Shown here: positions 33,104-44,811 of the stretch, one piece after another
Numbering within the stretch: position 1 is the stretch's first letter
How the letters are laid out: the number at the start of each line of letters is the position of its first letter
Assembly: GCA_036346255.1 (NCBI GenBank)
Contig: CM070618.1
Location: 64,518,256-64,582,255, forward strand
DNA length: 64,000 nt
Origin: Ampelocalamus luodianensis
Lineage: Eukaryota > Streptophyta > Magnoliopsida > Poales > Poaceae
Direction of reading: 5' to 3'
The notes under the pieces: model-generated
Told to the model about the DNA's origin: nothing
Database searches by the model: none
The model's input: the letters and a program-made list of their open reading frames with translations, nothing else
Made by a program: the position numbers and the translations under genes

Positions 33104-33205
33104 TTTCTTGGCAAACCATCATCACGAATTTGCAGCAGTTCCAAATGCTGAGTCTGCTTCTGCCACCTAGTTTCTTGGCAAACCATCATCACGAATTTGC
33201 AGCAG
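33075..33205 (+). repeat. Tandem duplication over the S20 stop codon
   Basis: 33075-33138 (64 bp) and 33139-33205 (67 bp) are near-identical. Each holds the last codons of S20 (PNAE...AT), a TAG and caaaccatcatcacgaattt. The first TAG (33101-33103) ends the gene; the second copy lies in the 3' UTR. Confidence 0.9.
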
Positions 33206-33476
33206 CTTTGTTTTCATCACACTGCCAATTTTGGACTGCATATGTTACTTAACGAAATCAATAGCTTGCAAAGTTCTCTCCATGTCAAGTATTCTGATTA
33301 TACCTTTGGTACCACCTACTGTGTTTATGTGCTTGCTATGTACTAGAAGCCTTGACGTAGAGTTGGCCATTGCTTCTCTCCCATTTCTGTTGTTGATTTC
33401 AGTGCTGTAAAACTTCAAATTGAAATATATCTGTTGTATGGTGTATCCAGATGTCTTCAGCTAGAGATAGCATATT

Positions 33477-33992
33477 TTTTTGACGGAAAAGGTAGAGAAT
33501 TTTCTACCTTATGACCATTGTATTAAAATGGTTGTAAGGTAATGTTACAAAACTGAAAAGAAAATGAAAAAGGAAAATGAAAAAGAAGAAAGAAGAAAAG
33601 GAAAAGAAGAAGAAGAAAGAAGAAGAAGAAGAAGAAAAAAAAGAAAAAAAGAAAGAATAGCCGAGTTACATGAGTTTTGATACTTAGTTAGCTTGTAGTA
33701 GAAGTTGACTCCACTGATGAAGGGAGGCCCGGTGTTTGGGTTTAGTCCTGTAAGACCAGCAGCCGATGTATTCTTGGATCCGATTTTTTAGTGTGATCGT
33801 TCCATCTTGAACATTTTGGAAGATTCGTTTATTTCTTGTAACATTTTGGAAGATTCGTTTATTTCTTGTAATCCATAGTGAATGCGCACATGTTACGAAA
33901 TATATTGGCCAAATGTCTCTGTAGTTAGCTACTTTTGATGATACTTTTTTCACAAAGTCCAAAATGTCATGGGAGGATGATGCTTCCGATGC
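33477..33992 (-). mobile_element. 5'-truncated LINE with 14-bp TSD
   Basis: On the minus strand it encodes the C-terminal end of a plant L1 reverse transcriptase (RDIWPIYFVTCAHSLWITRN; zf-RVT region) and a tail ending in A. The target duplication agagatagcatatt is present at 33463-33476 and 33993-34006. The 5' end is cut, as is usual for LINE copies. An A/G-rich tract (33552-33660 on the plus strand) lies in its 3' part. Bases 33811-33840 and 33841-33870 are a perfect 30-bp tandem repeat within the coding part. Confidence 0.88.
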
Positions 33993-34006
33993 AGAGATAG
34001 CATATT

Positions 34007-34597
34007 CAATACGAATGTTTAGATATTTATCACAACTGTTTTCTTTGGTGCCCAATGGAAAAGTATGAGCATGGAAAAGACATTGATCCCTTCCTGAATT
34101 CTGAAATAACAAACCTACTATGAGATGGTTTTAAGATTTGGATGGTTCGATACCTTTACACCTGTATCAATGCGATCCTAGTAGATCAAACCACTTGCTT
34201 TAGATCCAGTGCGTTGTAGATTGTTTCAGCGTGATCCTTCTTTATTTTAGACTTCCACAAGAGATTGTTTGTCAACAAACGACCTTTTCTAAACTGCAGC
34301 CACCTGATACTTATTTACACTTCTACAGAATGCCGACACACCGTATCAAACAGGATATTGGTCAGCTTGATATCTTTGATCATTCTCCATAGTGTAGACC
34401 TTGACTTTGGACAAGCCAATCAACAGACGCATCCCGGTTATCTGGGGTCAACTCCAAGAAATTCGGTGAACTCCAGTGCAGTAGTAGCAGCCTCCAACCA
34501 CATGGGATATCTGTAGACTGAACAAAAGGTGTGAAAGGTGCCTGCAAGCTTGTTACCAGCTTCAACCATCCCAGCACCGAAACATTCGGCAAGCTTG
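34007..34597. other. Intergenic, upstream of the LRR kinase remnant
   Basis: No gene or transposon end recognised. It would include the promoter of the former LRR kinase gene. Confidence 0.45.
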
Positions 34598-34611
34598 ACC
34601 AGTATATATAG
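34598..34611 (+). promoter_or_regulatory. Putative TATA box of the LRR kinase remnant
   Basis: agtatatataggcc about 50 bp before the position where the start codon of the LRR receptor kinase should be. Confidence 0.5.
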
Positions 34612-34652
34612 GCCCTTCTAACTGAACAATTCACCTCAAACACCCCAAGAAC

Positions 34653-35719
34653 ATTAGTACACTCCTGCAAGTTATCTTTCTACTGCTCCTCACTCGAGCT
34701 GTGCCAGCAAATGCCGCCATCTCCGTCGATGAAACTGACCGGGAGGCGTTACTCGCCTTTAAGGCCGGGCTTTCAGATCCAGCAGGCACGTTGAGTTCGT
34801 GGAACCGGAGCAATGCTGACTCCCCCAATGGAAGGGGGTCACCTGCAGCAACACCAGCAAGCCGCTGCCGAGGGTCTCAGCTGTGGCCCTCCCCTCCAGC
34901 GGCTTAGTCGGAACAATCTCACCTGCTGTCGGGAACCTCACCTTCCTCCGGAGCCTCAACCTGACATCCAACCAGCTGTACGGGAAGATTTCTCCGACGA
35001 TTGGCTCCCTTCGCCGCCTTGAGTACCTCAACTTCGGTAACAACTCTCTCCACGGTGACATCCCGGGTGAGCTGTGCAACTGCTCTAGCCCTGTGCACAT
35101 CAGGCTTGACAGCAACATCCTCACCGGCAGCATCCCTGTGAGCTGCGGAGCCATGTCGAAGCTCGAGTCCGTCTTCCTCTACCTGAAAAACCTGACGGGG
35201 ACGATCCCGCCGTCGTTCGGGAACCTCTCGTCAAAAACAACCTCGAGGGCGCCATCCCGGAGGGTCTCGCCCGGTTGCGCAACCTCCGCGGGGTCATGCT
35301 CTCCATAAACTGCCTGTCCGGCACTCTTCCAGCACAGTTCTTCAACATGTCCTCATTGTACTATCTTGAGGTCACAATGAACCAGCTGGCGGGAGCATAC
35401 CGGCGGACATCGGCGCGACCGCACCGAACCTCCGGTACCTTCTCTTAGGCGAAGACCTCTTCTCTGGACCGGTCCCCGTCTCAATTTCCAATTGCACCGA
35501 GATGGAAAGGCTAAGCCTTTCCATTTTTGACGTAAAAGGCAGAGAATACTCTACCTTATGACCATTGTATCAATAAGTTCACCGATGCAATCCCTGCTGA
35601 ACTTGGCAAGTTGGCAGGCTTTGCCCTTTCTACCTAGAACTGGGCAAGAACCATTTTGCAGCCAGAGACGCCAAGGACTGGGACTTCATGGCCTTCTTGA
35701 CAAACTGCAGCCGTTTGGC
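34653..35719 (+). pseudogene. LRR receptor kinase (LRR-XII/Xa21 type), 5' half
   Basis: Encodes a signal peptide (STLLQVIFLLLLTRAVPA), the LRRNT region (DETDREALLAFKAGLSDPAG) and several LRRs (GLVGTISPAVGNLTFLRSLN, then NLTGTIPPSFGNLSS and others). It is broken in several ways. The expected ATG is ATT at 34653-34655. There is a frameshift after SSWNRSNADSPN (about 34830), another after FGNLSS (about 35232) and further ones near 35395. A 50-bp LINE-tail insert lies at 35526-35575. The reading ends at NCSRLA, where an LTR begins (35720). The matching 3' half lies inverted at 39297-40182. Confidence 0.9.
35526..35575 (-). mobile_element. 50-bp LINE 3'-tail insertion in the LRR pseudogene
   Basis: The block tttttgacg..aaaagg.agagaat...ctaccttatgaccattgtat nearly matches the 3' end of the LINE at 33477-33530, in the same orientation. 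It interrupts the LRR frame between RLSLS and NKFTDAIPAELGK. Confidence 0.75.
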
Positions 35720-36064
35720 TGTCATGGGCCGGGCTGGGCCTACTGTTCACATGACAGGTACTGTTTATATGTGGACAGTACCACCGTGTTTGTTAAGAAA
35801 GTTTATTATTTAGGAAACTATCTATTAGATAGGCAAGTATTCATTGGATTGGATTGTTAGAGATAGGTTTTCTTAGAGATTATTTATTAGGGGTCAAGTC
35901 GAGTCATCTCTATTAAAAAAAAGTAACATGTATCTATTATCAATCAATCAAGAAAGATAAATTAATCTAATCTCCATCCTAAGGTTCTATCATCCCAGTC
36001 TATAATTTAATCCCTCATCCCACCAAGCCAATGCTGTCCGGCCTTCATCTTGGCGATGTTTACA
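35720..36064 (+). repeat. LTR inside the LRR pseudogene (left, plus orientation)
   Basis: About 345 bp, starting tgtcatgggcc and ending gtttaca, followed by a decayed Copia primer-binding region (ttatgagccaaggttc). Its inverted partner lies at 40204-40540. It starts exactly where the LRR coding sequence breaks. Confidence 0.8.
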
Positions 36065-36238
36065 CCGTTATGAGCCAAGGTTCATATGCTCAATTCAGTG
36101 CCTCCTCCACGATCGAAGCATATGCAAATAGACCGAGAATGTTCAAATTGAAAATAATCAAACTTCAACTTCCCACCATCTCGAACCAATATGTGATATC
36201 CCGAGGAGGATAACAATCTAGTCACGAAGCTCTTCAGA

Positions 36239-37560
36239 GGAGCAAGAGACAAAGGGTTGAGAAAACCTTTGGTGATGACTTTATTGTATACCTCGTGGAT
36301 GATGTGCCAAAGACCCTTTCAGAGGCTTATGCATCTTCTGATGCTGAGTATTGGAAAGAAGCAGTCCGTAGCGAGATGGACTCTATCATGGCTAATGGGA
36401 CTTGGGAGATCACTGATCGTCCTATCGGGTGCAAACCTGTAGGATGTAAGTGGATCTTTAAAAAGAAACTAAGACCTGATGGTACTATTGAGAAGTACAA
36501 GGCAAGACTTGTGGCCAAGGGTTACACCCAGAAAGAGGGAGAAGATTTCTTTGATACCTATTCTCCTGTCGCCAGACTAACCACCATCAGAGTGCTCCTG
36601 CGTTAGCATCCTCTTATGGTCTACATGTCCATCAAATGGATGTAAAGACACTTTTCTTAATGGAGAGTTGGAGGAAGAAGTCTATATGGATCAACCTGAT
36701 GGTTTTGTGATTTCCTGACAGAAAATAAGGTATGTAGATTATTGAAATCCTATATGGTCTAAAGCAAGCACCTAAACAATGGCACGAGAAATTTGATAAA
36801 ACTTTAACATCTCACTGGCTTTGTTGTGAATGAAGTCGATAAATGTGTATACTATCGTTATGGTGGGGTCAAGGAGTGATCTTGTGCCTATATGTAGATG
36901 ACATACTTATATTTGGAACAAACATGCCGTAATTGACGAGGTCAAATCTTTTTATCTCGATGCTTTGATATGAAAGACTTAGGAGAGGCAGATGTTATTC
37001 GAATATTAAATTAATCAAGAACGAGGATGGATCACTTTGAGTCAATCCCATTATGTCGAGAAAATCTTAAGCCGTTTTGGCTATGAGAATTGTAAAATTT
37101 CTCCAACTCCCTATGATGCAAGCATTAAGCTTCAAAGAATCAAGGGTTAGGAAAAGATCAATTAAGATTTTCACAAATTATTGGATCACTTATGTATCTA
37201 TCTGGTGCCACAAGACTCGATATATCATTTGTCGTGAGCAAATTAAGTCGGTTTACTTCTAACCCGTGAGATGATCACCGGGAGGCACTTGAGAGAGTGT
37301 TGCGCTATTTGAGAGGCACAACTCATACGGAATTCACTATACGGGCATCCTTCCGTATTAGAAGGATATAGTGATTCAAATTGGATCTCTGATGCATGAG
37401 ATCAAAGCTACAAGTGGTTATGTCTTTACACTAGCAGAGCTAGCTTTCATGGAGGTCGTAAATGGACTATATTGACGAGGTCAACTATGGAAGCGTAACT
37501 TGTAGCACTAGACACGCTCATCGTTGAGGCCGAATGGCTTAGAGAGCTTCGTTGGACTTG
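36239..37560 (+). pseudogene. Copia RT/RNase H remnant
   Basis: Starts open with the RT N-terminal region (DDVPKTLSEAYASSDAEYWK, CKWIFKKKLRPDGTIEKYKA, PVARLTTIRVLL) up to 36606. It continues in shifting frames through RT and an RNase H-like end (around 37480-37560). No gag or integrase is left. A polypurine tract (about 38357-38372) and a new LTR start (tgttagaaat at 38374) follow, so it probably belongs to that LTR family rather than to the LTR at 35720. Confidence 0.82.
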
Positions 37561-38373
37561 CCATCGTTGCGAAACCAATACCAAAGAATCCTAATGTATC
37601 GTGATAATCAAACAAGGTTGATTAAGGTTACAAGTACTAAGGATAACATGAAGTCCTCCGCACATGTGAAGCGAGGCTTAAATCGCCGAAAATTGAGGAA
37701 CTCCGAGTGATTATCGTGAATTATATACGCATCGAGAAAATCGCGCACCTTTCACAAAGGGGCTAGCACGGAAGGCGATTTCGTATGCGTCTATGGACAT
37801 GGGAATGAGGCCCATTGGAGTTACAACTCAACAAAGAACTCCATACCTTTTGATCGAGATCCCGTGACTTAGGCAATGGGAAAACAAGTTCATGTTGTAA
37901 CAAGAGAGTATATATTCTTTGAATCCATGTCCTAATAGACAAATTACTCGACTGTATGGAAGGATGGCATAAAGTCTTAATATATTCGTTGTCCAAATGA
38001 GGAAAAGGTATTAGCCTGCAGGATACCTAGAAAGAATATACCTACTTGAGCCCAACTGTGAGGTCGCATTCACGAGAATAGGGCATTCTCTAGAAAGCTC
38101 ATGAGTGTGATAAGGGAGCATGACCAAATAACGCTCCGCTTAGGCGCGGTTCTTTGACAAATTTAGTATCGCTTGAGATTTCAGTGAAATCTAATCACAA
38201 AAGTTGTGAATTCAAGGCATGGTCCATTCATCACCGTGAGAAGATGAATCTTGTCATTCTAGGTGCAAGTTCAACCTGCAGACGGACTTACACTAAAAGA
38301 CTGGTATATTAACAAAGATTTCAGACAATATCTTTGATATCCTTTTGCTTCTTGCTTTGGAATTGGTGGGGAT

Positions 38374-39290
38374 TGTTAGAAATTGGCCCATATGAGTGAG
38401 GCCCATTTTCTATAATTCCAAAGCATTTATGGGTTAGTACCATATTGCTAAGGCAATGTGGAAGTGACCAACATATAAGGTGGAGTCCTTGCCACTTGAA
38501 ACATGTAACACATGGATGGATGAGGATGGCATGAGGAGGGCTCTGGCTAAACACACACACGCACGCACGCTGCCGCCGCTGTCGCAGATTTTCGTGAAAA
38601 ACGCGTGGACTTGTGACTTGCGACGCCTTGAATCCTTTCCGGGTAGTTTGTTTCAGTATCGATATTTCCGTTTTAAGATGAAAATGATTATTTTAATCGT
38701 GTTAATCTATACGTCCTTTTGCTCTTCCATTTAAGCTCACCTGACAAAATTCGAGGAGCTGAAAGAATGTGGTTTGTCAAGATGCATTTGCTGTTTGGTA
38801 CTTGGTAGGACGAATCAAGCATGCTGTTAAGTCATGCAGAATTCTTGGAGTATTTAGTCTGGGATTCAGAAACTGCTAGTTACTGGTTTTGTTTGACTAA
38901 CAGATAAACGGCTGCTATGCTACCACATTCAGACTTCAGAACATACAGTCAACACATTATTTGATATTTGTGCATGTTGTCAAACTTTATATGATTAGTC
39001 TGACGTTGATAGATTTCTCATAAGAAACACAGAAGTATTCTTATAGCAAAATTGTTGACCGAGAAAATGTAATTGGATGATATCATTGCCACAAGTAGTT
39101 GGCAATTTTGGGTACTATTCGGAGGCACGGGAATGTTTTCAAGATGCGCTCCATCGCTGTCCAAACACAGATTCGAAATCTACCGATCCTTATAATCAAT
39201 GCAAGATCTTAATTGATATGTCATTTCTGAAGAAACATGAAACAAGAGAGTTAGAAACTGGAACATAATTCTAGTTAAGTTGTGAATTTT
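38374..39290. repeat. LTR start and unassigned sequence
   Basis: tgttagaaattggcccatat after a polypurine tract marks the start of a 3' LTR on the plus strand. Its end is not clear and no second copy lies in the window. The later part (38750-39290) shows nothing I recognise. Confidence 0.5.
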
Positions 39291-39296
39291 ACTTGC

Positions 39297-40182
39297 TTAC
39301 CTGGCTACAGTTCCTCTGATGCCAACAGAGCTAGCAGAACCCACAATCGGTTGGACTGTTGAATCGGAGACGATCTTTGCGAGGCCAAAGTCACCAACAC
39401 GAGCAATGAAGTCGTCGTCGAGAAGGATGTTGCTCGGTTTCAGATCACAGTGAACCACCGGCGGCCGGCAGTCGTTGTGGAAGTAGCACAGAGCAGTAGT
39501 GGACACGTCGACGGCGATGTTCAAGGCCCTTCAGGTTGCCTAAGGACGGAGGAATGCTAGCACCGAAGAAGTTGCTATCCATGGATAGTGTTTCCATGGC
39601 ATCACAGTTGCCGATCTCCTCCGGTATCTTGCCGGAGAAGTTGTTCCAGGAGATGCCAAGATACCGGAGGTTCCGCAAGCGACCGACTTCCGAAGGCAGG
39701 GATCCACATAGCTGGTTGCCTGATAGTTCTAATGCAGTGGTCAATGAGGAGAGCCAAAGATTTCCCTGGGCACAGGTTCTGTAAGAGAATTGAATCCTAG
39801 ATATAGGAGTGTGAGTCCTTTAAACTCACCAAGGCTCGCTGGAATAGTCCCATGTAGCCTATTGTTACCGAGCTGAAGCTTGTGAAGCAGTGTAAGGTTG
39901 CCAAGGGAGGCCGGTATCTGCCCTGAGAGGGAATTCTCATACAGCCATAGCGTTTGCAGTTGCTGCAACCTGTCAATCTCTGCAGGAACGGCGCCCGTGA
40001 GTAGGTTCTCCATCAGCATGAGGTTGGCAAGGCTGGCCAGGTTCCCGATGCCCGGCGGGATAGTCCCGGTGATGTTGTTCCTCAATAAGCTTATCGACTG
40101 GATTCCGGTGGACAGGCTCGCTATTGAGCTCGGGAGCATCCCTCCTAACCCGTTTTGGCTCAGATCAATTGCTGCCAATGTT
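39297..40182 (-). pseudogene. LRR receptor kinase, 3' half (LRRs plus kinase piece)
   Basis: Minus strand, reading from 40182: AAIDLSQNGLGGMLPSSIAS and further LRRs (GTIPPGIGNL, GAVPAEIDRLQQLQTLWLYE, GTIPASLGEFKGLTLLYLGF), then after a frameshift GSLPSEVGRLRNLRYLGISW and GASIPPSLGNLKGL. Here it jumps straight to kinase subdomain VIb (VHCDLKPSNILLDDDF) and the DFG motif (VGDFGLAK). The last LRRs, membrane span and N-lobe are deleted. It ends GIRGTVA at a GTAAGC donor, matching the conserved LRR-XII intron site. It continues the 5' half at 34653-35719 but now faces it. Confidence 0.9.
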
Positions 40183-40203
40183 ACGAACCTTGACTCATAA
40201 CGG

Positions 40204-40540
40204 GGTAAACACCGTCAAGAAAAGATCGGACGGCGTCGGCTTAGTGGGATAAGGGATTAGACTATAGATTAGGATGATAGAATCTTGAAAGAGATACTAG
40301 ATTAATTCATCTTTCTTGGTTGATGGATAATAGATACATGTTACCCTCTTTATAGGGATAACTCGACTTGACTCCTAAGAAATAATCTCTAAGGATATCT
40401 AACAATCCAATCTAATGATAACTTGCCTACCTAATAGATAAATTCCTAAATAATGAACTTTCCTAACAAGCGCGGGTGGTACTGTTTATACATGAACATT
40501 ACCCGCCGCATGAACAGTAGCCTCGGCTCGGCCAATGACA
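40204..40540 (-). repeat. LTR inverted relative to 35720-36064
   Basis: About 337 bp, starting TGTCATTGGCC on the minus strand and alignable end to end with the left copy, including the shared primer-binding remnant (CCGTTATGAG.CAAGGTTC) beyond its end. About 20 bp past it the LRR 3' half begins. Confidence 0.8.
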
Positions 40541-40886
40541 GAATTGAGCATCACTCACACATTCACTGCTGCTAGAGAAATAAATGACTTGCCAAGGGAA
40601 AAACATCCTGATAATCAACGAAGCTTGTACACAAGCTTCACAATTTAAGCTGTTATCTAGTTTATACATAACAGCACATATAAGAATCATCTATCTTAGA
40701 CCTAATAATAACCTGCTAGGAACAAAAAGGAGGCTAAATTCGCAGGTTAAAATCTTCTCAAGCCTGACAGACTGTCCTATAAACTAGGTCAAGCTTTCAT
40801 AGTAAATATAGCTATACATAGCTGTGCAAAAGAAACTGGCTGTGCCAGTTTTGACACTTCAATTGATTTATCACATTCTTGAGCCT
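40541..40886. other. DP 3' flank
   Basis: No gene or repeat recognised; presumably the 3' UTR and flank of DP. Confidence 0.5.
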
Positions 40887-43800
40887 CTAATGAAGGGTGC
40901 CCAGGCCAGCTCTTCCTATGCTGTTACGCCTGATCCCTTCAAGGATTGAGACATCATCATGCAAGGTGAATGGTGCACTGACAAGTGACAAGAGAGTTGC
41001 GAACATTTGGTTAGGTGCCAGGCCTGCTAATCTGGAGAGAGAAATATGAAAATTTTGGTAGCAAACAGAGATATACCCATTGAACTCAAAACGGGTAAAC
41101 TTTGAGTCTTCTGAAATCTCAATTTCCACCCTTGCTTTTCTGGACGCCTGCTCAAAGACACATGGTAGCAATTAGACAATTACTAGACTACCTAAAGTTC
41201 CTGGCACCTCTTGTCAACAGCATATGAATCACTTGTACATATTTCTTTTGCTTAGAACCTTTCTATAAGAAAAGATTAGCACTTTATACCATTACATATG
41301 CAAGTGTAAGACATTCCTAGCATGGCATAGGAATATTATACTATCTAAAATATTCACTACTCACTAGCACTTGCAGTAATCTACATTGCTAAGTACATGG
41401 CTGGCTATGCCTCAATAGTTATAAACATGGGAATTCTTGCTGAGCAACAAAAAACAATGTCCAAACCAGGGTTACCAGGCCATCTAATCTGAGACAACCG
41501 GAGCTGATTGAACATACAAGACCAATGTCGTGCCAGGGAAAACTATATCGTTTCAGAAGTTTTATTAGACCCTACAGATAGAACTAGTAATCGCTGGTTA
41601 CCGGATATTTCGGCAAAATTTCAAACAGAAATTTTGAATTTATATTTATATTTTTCAGATGTAAAGACGGAATTTATCAAAAAAAATTGAATTGAAATTT
41701 GAATTTGGATGGAAATTAGATAAATCCGAATTTTTTTGCCTGGAATGAAATTTTTATCAAACCTCACTGATAATGCCGGCAACCACCGGTTACCAGCAAA
41801 ATTTCACCGATAGAGTTTTCCATGGATACAGCCAAATGTGACAGCTTAGTTGCACGTGACTGGTTCAAAGCATTTCCCACAGTTGCAGAGCAAGAAAACT
41901 ATTACCTTGACCAATAAGAATGGAAGGCGGACACCATTAGCACCCTCTGCTGGCCTCTGTAGTGCCTGGTTGCGTAACTTGATATTCTGGAGGTCATCAA
42001 ACTTTAAATAAAAAAGAAAGATTCATCAGGCCATATCAAATGCACCAGCATATTTAACAGTAAGCTACATATATAAAACCAAAAAAAAGTTGCTGCAAAC
42101 TTGCAAACAATTTACCTGTTTTTCAATTTCCTGGAGGAGTCTGTTCTTGTTCTTAATCCTGTTGATGAGATCTTTGCGAACTTCCTTTGAAATAGAACAT
42201 GATAGCAAACAAGTCATAATTATCCTTGATTATTGTTCATCTAACCTGCAAAGTAAGCACGAATACTGACCTCCAGCTTCTTTATCTTTTCATATCTGTA
42301 ATTAGAAAGTCCCATCCACTTTATCTCCTTTTTTTCTTTGGCAATAACACCAATTGCAATGAGAACATTGAAAGCATCATACACTCTCCGCCTAATATTC
42401 TTCTCATCAAACTACAAACACAAGTTTATTTTATTTGAGCGCATCGTTTTTTTCAAAGGTGCACAAATAGGTCAACATTATACAAATTAATAATAGGAAT
42501 GGACCTCTTGACCAATACGTGTCATGGACTTTAGCTCCGAAAAAATTTCATCTGCAACCTGGAATAGAAAGTAGCTAGTCTTACAACCCAAAAAAATAGG
42601 GGTGGGGGGTCACATAACTCTGTTGAAGGTATGCCATGTATCAGTAAAAACAACATGGTATATAACTATTGTTTTTTATGTCTTTCGGCATTTAGATGAC
42701 AGGATAATGACTTTGCATTTCATATTTAGGATGCTCTGTATGCCACATACATTATCCTGAGCATATATGGAGTTCATCTTCATCTTGGTTACAGGTTGGA
42801 TGAAGCAATCCAAAGCACGATAACATCAGATAAAACTTCATTAGTATTTAAACAAGTCCTCATCAGATAAGACTCCGTGGCCTATTAGTGAATGTTACAC
42901 ATGTAGGAGAATACCTCATTATATGTTGTTCTGCCTTTGGCCTCAACTTTCTTAGAAACTGCGAAATCAAGCCAGATGGTCATCAAATCACAGTAGCAGG
43001 TTAGCAGCTTAAGTTCACAGCATGACAGGAAAAAATCTAGTACGAGGGCATTACACCTCGATCGCACATTTTGCGACCTCATAAAATTTCTATCAACACA
43101 ACTTCGTATGACCTAGCACCGATGTAAACCAAAAGGTAACCGCAATGGTGATGAACATCGCTACATACTTATGCATCATCTGTACAATGGATGCCCATAT
43201 CACCCAACATATAGTGCTCTGAATGCCGCCATGACATGAAGCTAAGCAATGGTGTTTTCTGCTAATGTAAACCCCACACCAATTCCCCATGTTTCTGACA
43301 AAAATCCACAGGAAGTGCCCCTCGCTCAGTCATCACCTGCACTTTCTACAATTCAATTAAAGGTAAGCCAAGCAACATTCACCTGGGCTATCCCTCAACA
43401 ATTAAATACTGCCGCACCTACCACAACATAGCCAGGCCAAAACAAAGCATTGTTCACCACCCGCACGACCACACCCCACACACACACACACTCTATGAAG
43501 AACACCAAACTACACATCAAATCGCCCAATCTGGTTCGTACCATAAATGACCGCATTGTACATCTCCCTCGACACCCAAGCTATATATACACGAATAACC
43601 ACGCCAGTTATGAGTAAAGACTCGAGCTTTAAGCGTGGTGTGCCATCTGACCTATCTTGCTGTACTCGCGGAGCCCCCACCCGGTGATCCTCTGTGACCC
43701 AGCCTTCTCCTTTTTCCCCTTCTTATTTTTATCACCCTTCTCCTCCCTCTCGGCCGCATTGCCTCCGCCGCTGCATCAAGAAACCCCCAAAAGATCCCCT

Positions 43801-43970
43801 CACATAAAGCCTCGATGCAAGGATTTGATCAAGGAATAGAAAGTACAAGGACAGAATGATGATTACCGTGCAGGAAGCGGAGGGAGCCTGGAGCTTTCGC
43901 AAATGCGCAGGCCGGTCAGGTCGGGTGCGGCGGATGCAGCCGCAGCAGCATCGCCGCAGGGAGGCGCCAT
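40887..43970 (-). CDS. DP: DP, E2F dimerization partner transcription factor
   Basis: Cell-cycle transcription factor that pairs with E2F to control S-phase genes. Nine exons in transcript order: 43867-43970, 43652-43770, 42915-42958, 42505-42558, 42271-42411, 42116-42184, 41906-42001, 41077-41147, 40887-40977. All borders are GT-AG and all phases agree, giving 262 residues and TAG. The E2F/DP winged-helix DNA-binding domain runs from TGWGLREYSK (about 65-74) through GRTTYNEVADEI to the RRRVYD motif (114-119) and VIAKEKKEIKWMGL. A coiled-coil dimerization segment (IKKLEEVRKDL...LLQEIEKQ, about 150-177) and the DP C-terminal region (LPFLLVK, HDDVSILEGIRRNSIG) follow. The N-terminus is Ala-rich with a Lys/Glu-rich stretch. 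The gene looks functional. Confidence 0.93.
41560..41830. repeat. AT-rich MITE-like repeat in a DP intron
   Basis: Flanked by roughly complementary ctggttaccgg...aaaatttc and gaaatttt...accggttaccag blocks, with an AT-rich middle. Similar in style to 8740-9290. No target duplication identified. Confidence 0.45.
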
Positions 43971-43996
43971 TGCGGTTCGAGGGATGTACGGCTCTC

Positions 43997-44026
43997 CAGA
44001 GAGAGAGAGAGAGAGAGAGAGAGAGT
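43997..44026. repeat. (GA)n microsatellite in the DP leader
   Basis: About 13 GA units (CT on the coding strand) about 30 bp upstream of the DP start codon. CT-rich leaders are common in plant genes. Confidence 0.85.
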
Positions 44027-44029
44027 AAA

Positions 44030-44799
44030 GGTCTTTTTTTTTCTTTCAGAGTAAAAGGATTCAAGGATGGAGACTGGGAGGAGCATGCATGTGTTAAATC
44101 TGGCTGTTCATTCACACTGTTGTTTTTTAGGCAGTAGTACAACTATGTTGTCTTTTATTGCACTTTATTTTTTTTTATAATAAACACCTATTAATTTTAG
44201 TCAATTTATAGACCGGCTACCGTCTACAAAAGGGAAGTACTCTCACTCCTTTTCTCTGTGTCCGGTTGTGAAGCCTTATCATCATATTCCAAGTATATTG
44301 CTGGGAACATAGATTCTACGTGTACTTAGTAGAAACACTTTCGGCATCCAGCTAGCCATATAATGATGGACTATATTGTTACAGACGAGCACATCCAACT
44401 ATCCAAGAGAGTTAAGCCCCATTACCACTACTCATGAGCTGGCAAGGAAACAATAACATGTAACTCCATTTGGCCGTTCCGACCATGGCCGTGTGAATAC
44501 GGTTGTGAGGAGCCACCTCCATAGACAATACAAATTCAAAATTTCTGAAATGGAATCCATTAAGCAAAATTTCCTCCTTTTGTCATTCTAACCTGCATTT
44601 GCAGCAATAAAACTGTTTTAAGATGAACAGGACACTACCAACGAAATCCTAGTCCCAAATGCAGAAAATTGTTGTGCTTGTACAATGTACACACCTGGCT
44701 TGAGCATTTCTTTTTTGTTTTTTTTAGATGAAGACTTTAGCATCTTTGGGTCATTTAAGGTAGACCCAAGCCCGGCCCATTAGATATGCCGGGCCTGTC
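44030..44799. other. DP promoter and intergenic DNA
   Basis: Nothing coding recognised. The right end (cccggcccatt...ccgggcctg, about 44770-44798) and the matching sequence after the LINE (ggctgggcttagcctggccc) look like pieces of an older repeat into which the LINE inserted. Confidence 0.45.
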
Positions 44800-44811
44800 C
44801 ATGAACCGTAT

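Noticed and set aside
42885..43082. Independent 65-codon ORF
   Set aside because: It reads through DP exon 3 into intron; the part matching DP is already explained.
43064..43084. Mini-exon of DP (would read RKMCDR)
   Set aside because: Direct splicing of 43652 to 42958 keeps phase and gives a canonical DP DNA-binding helix; the mini-exon would insert residues into it.
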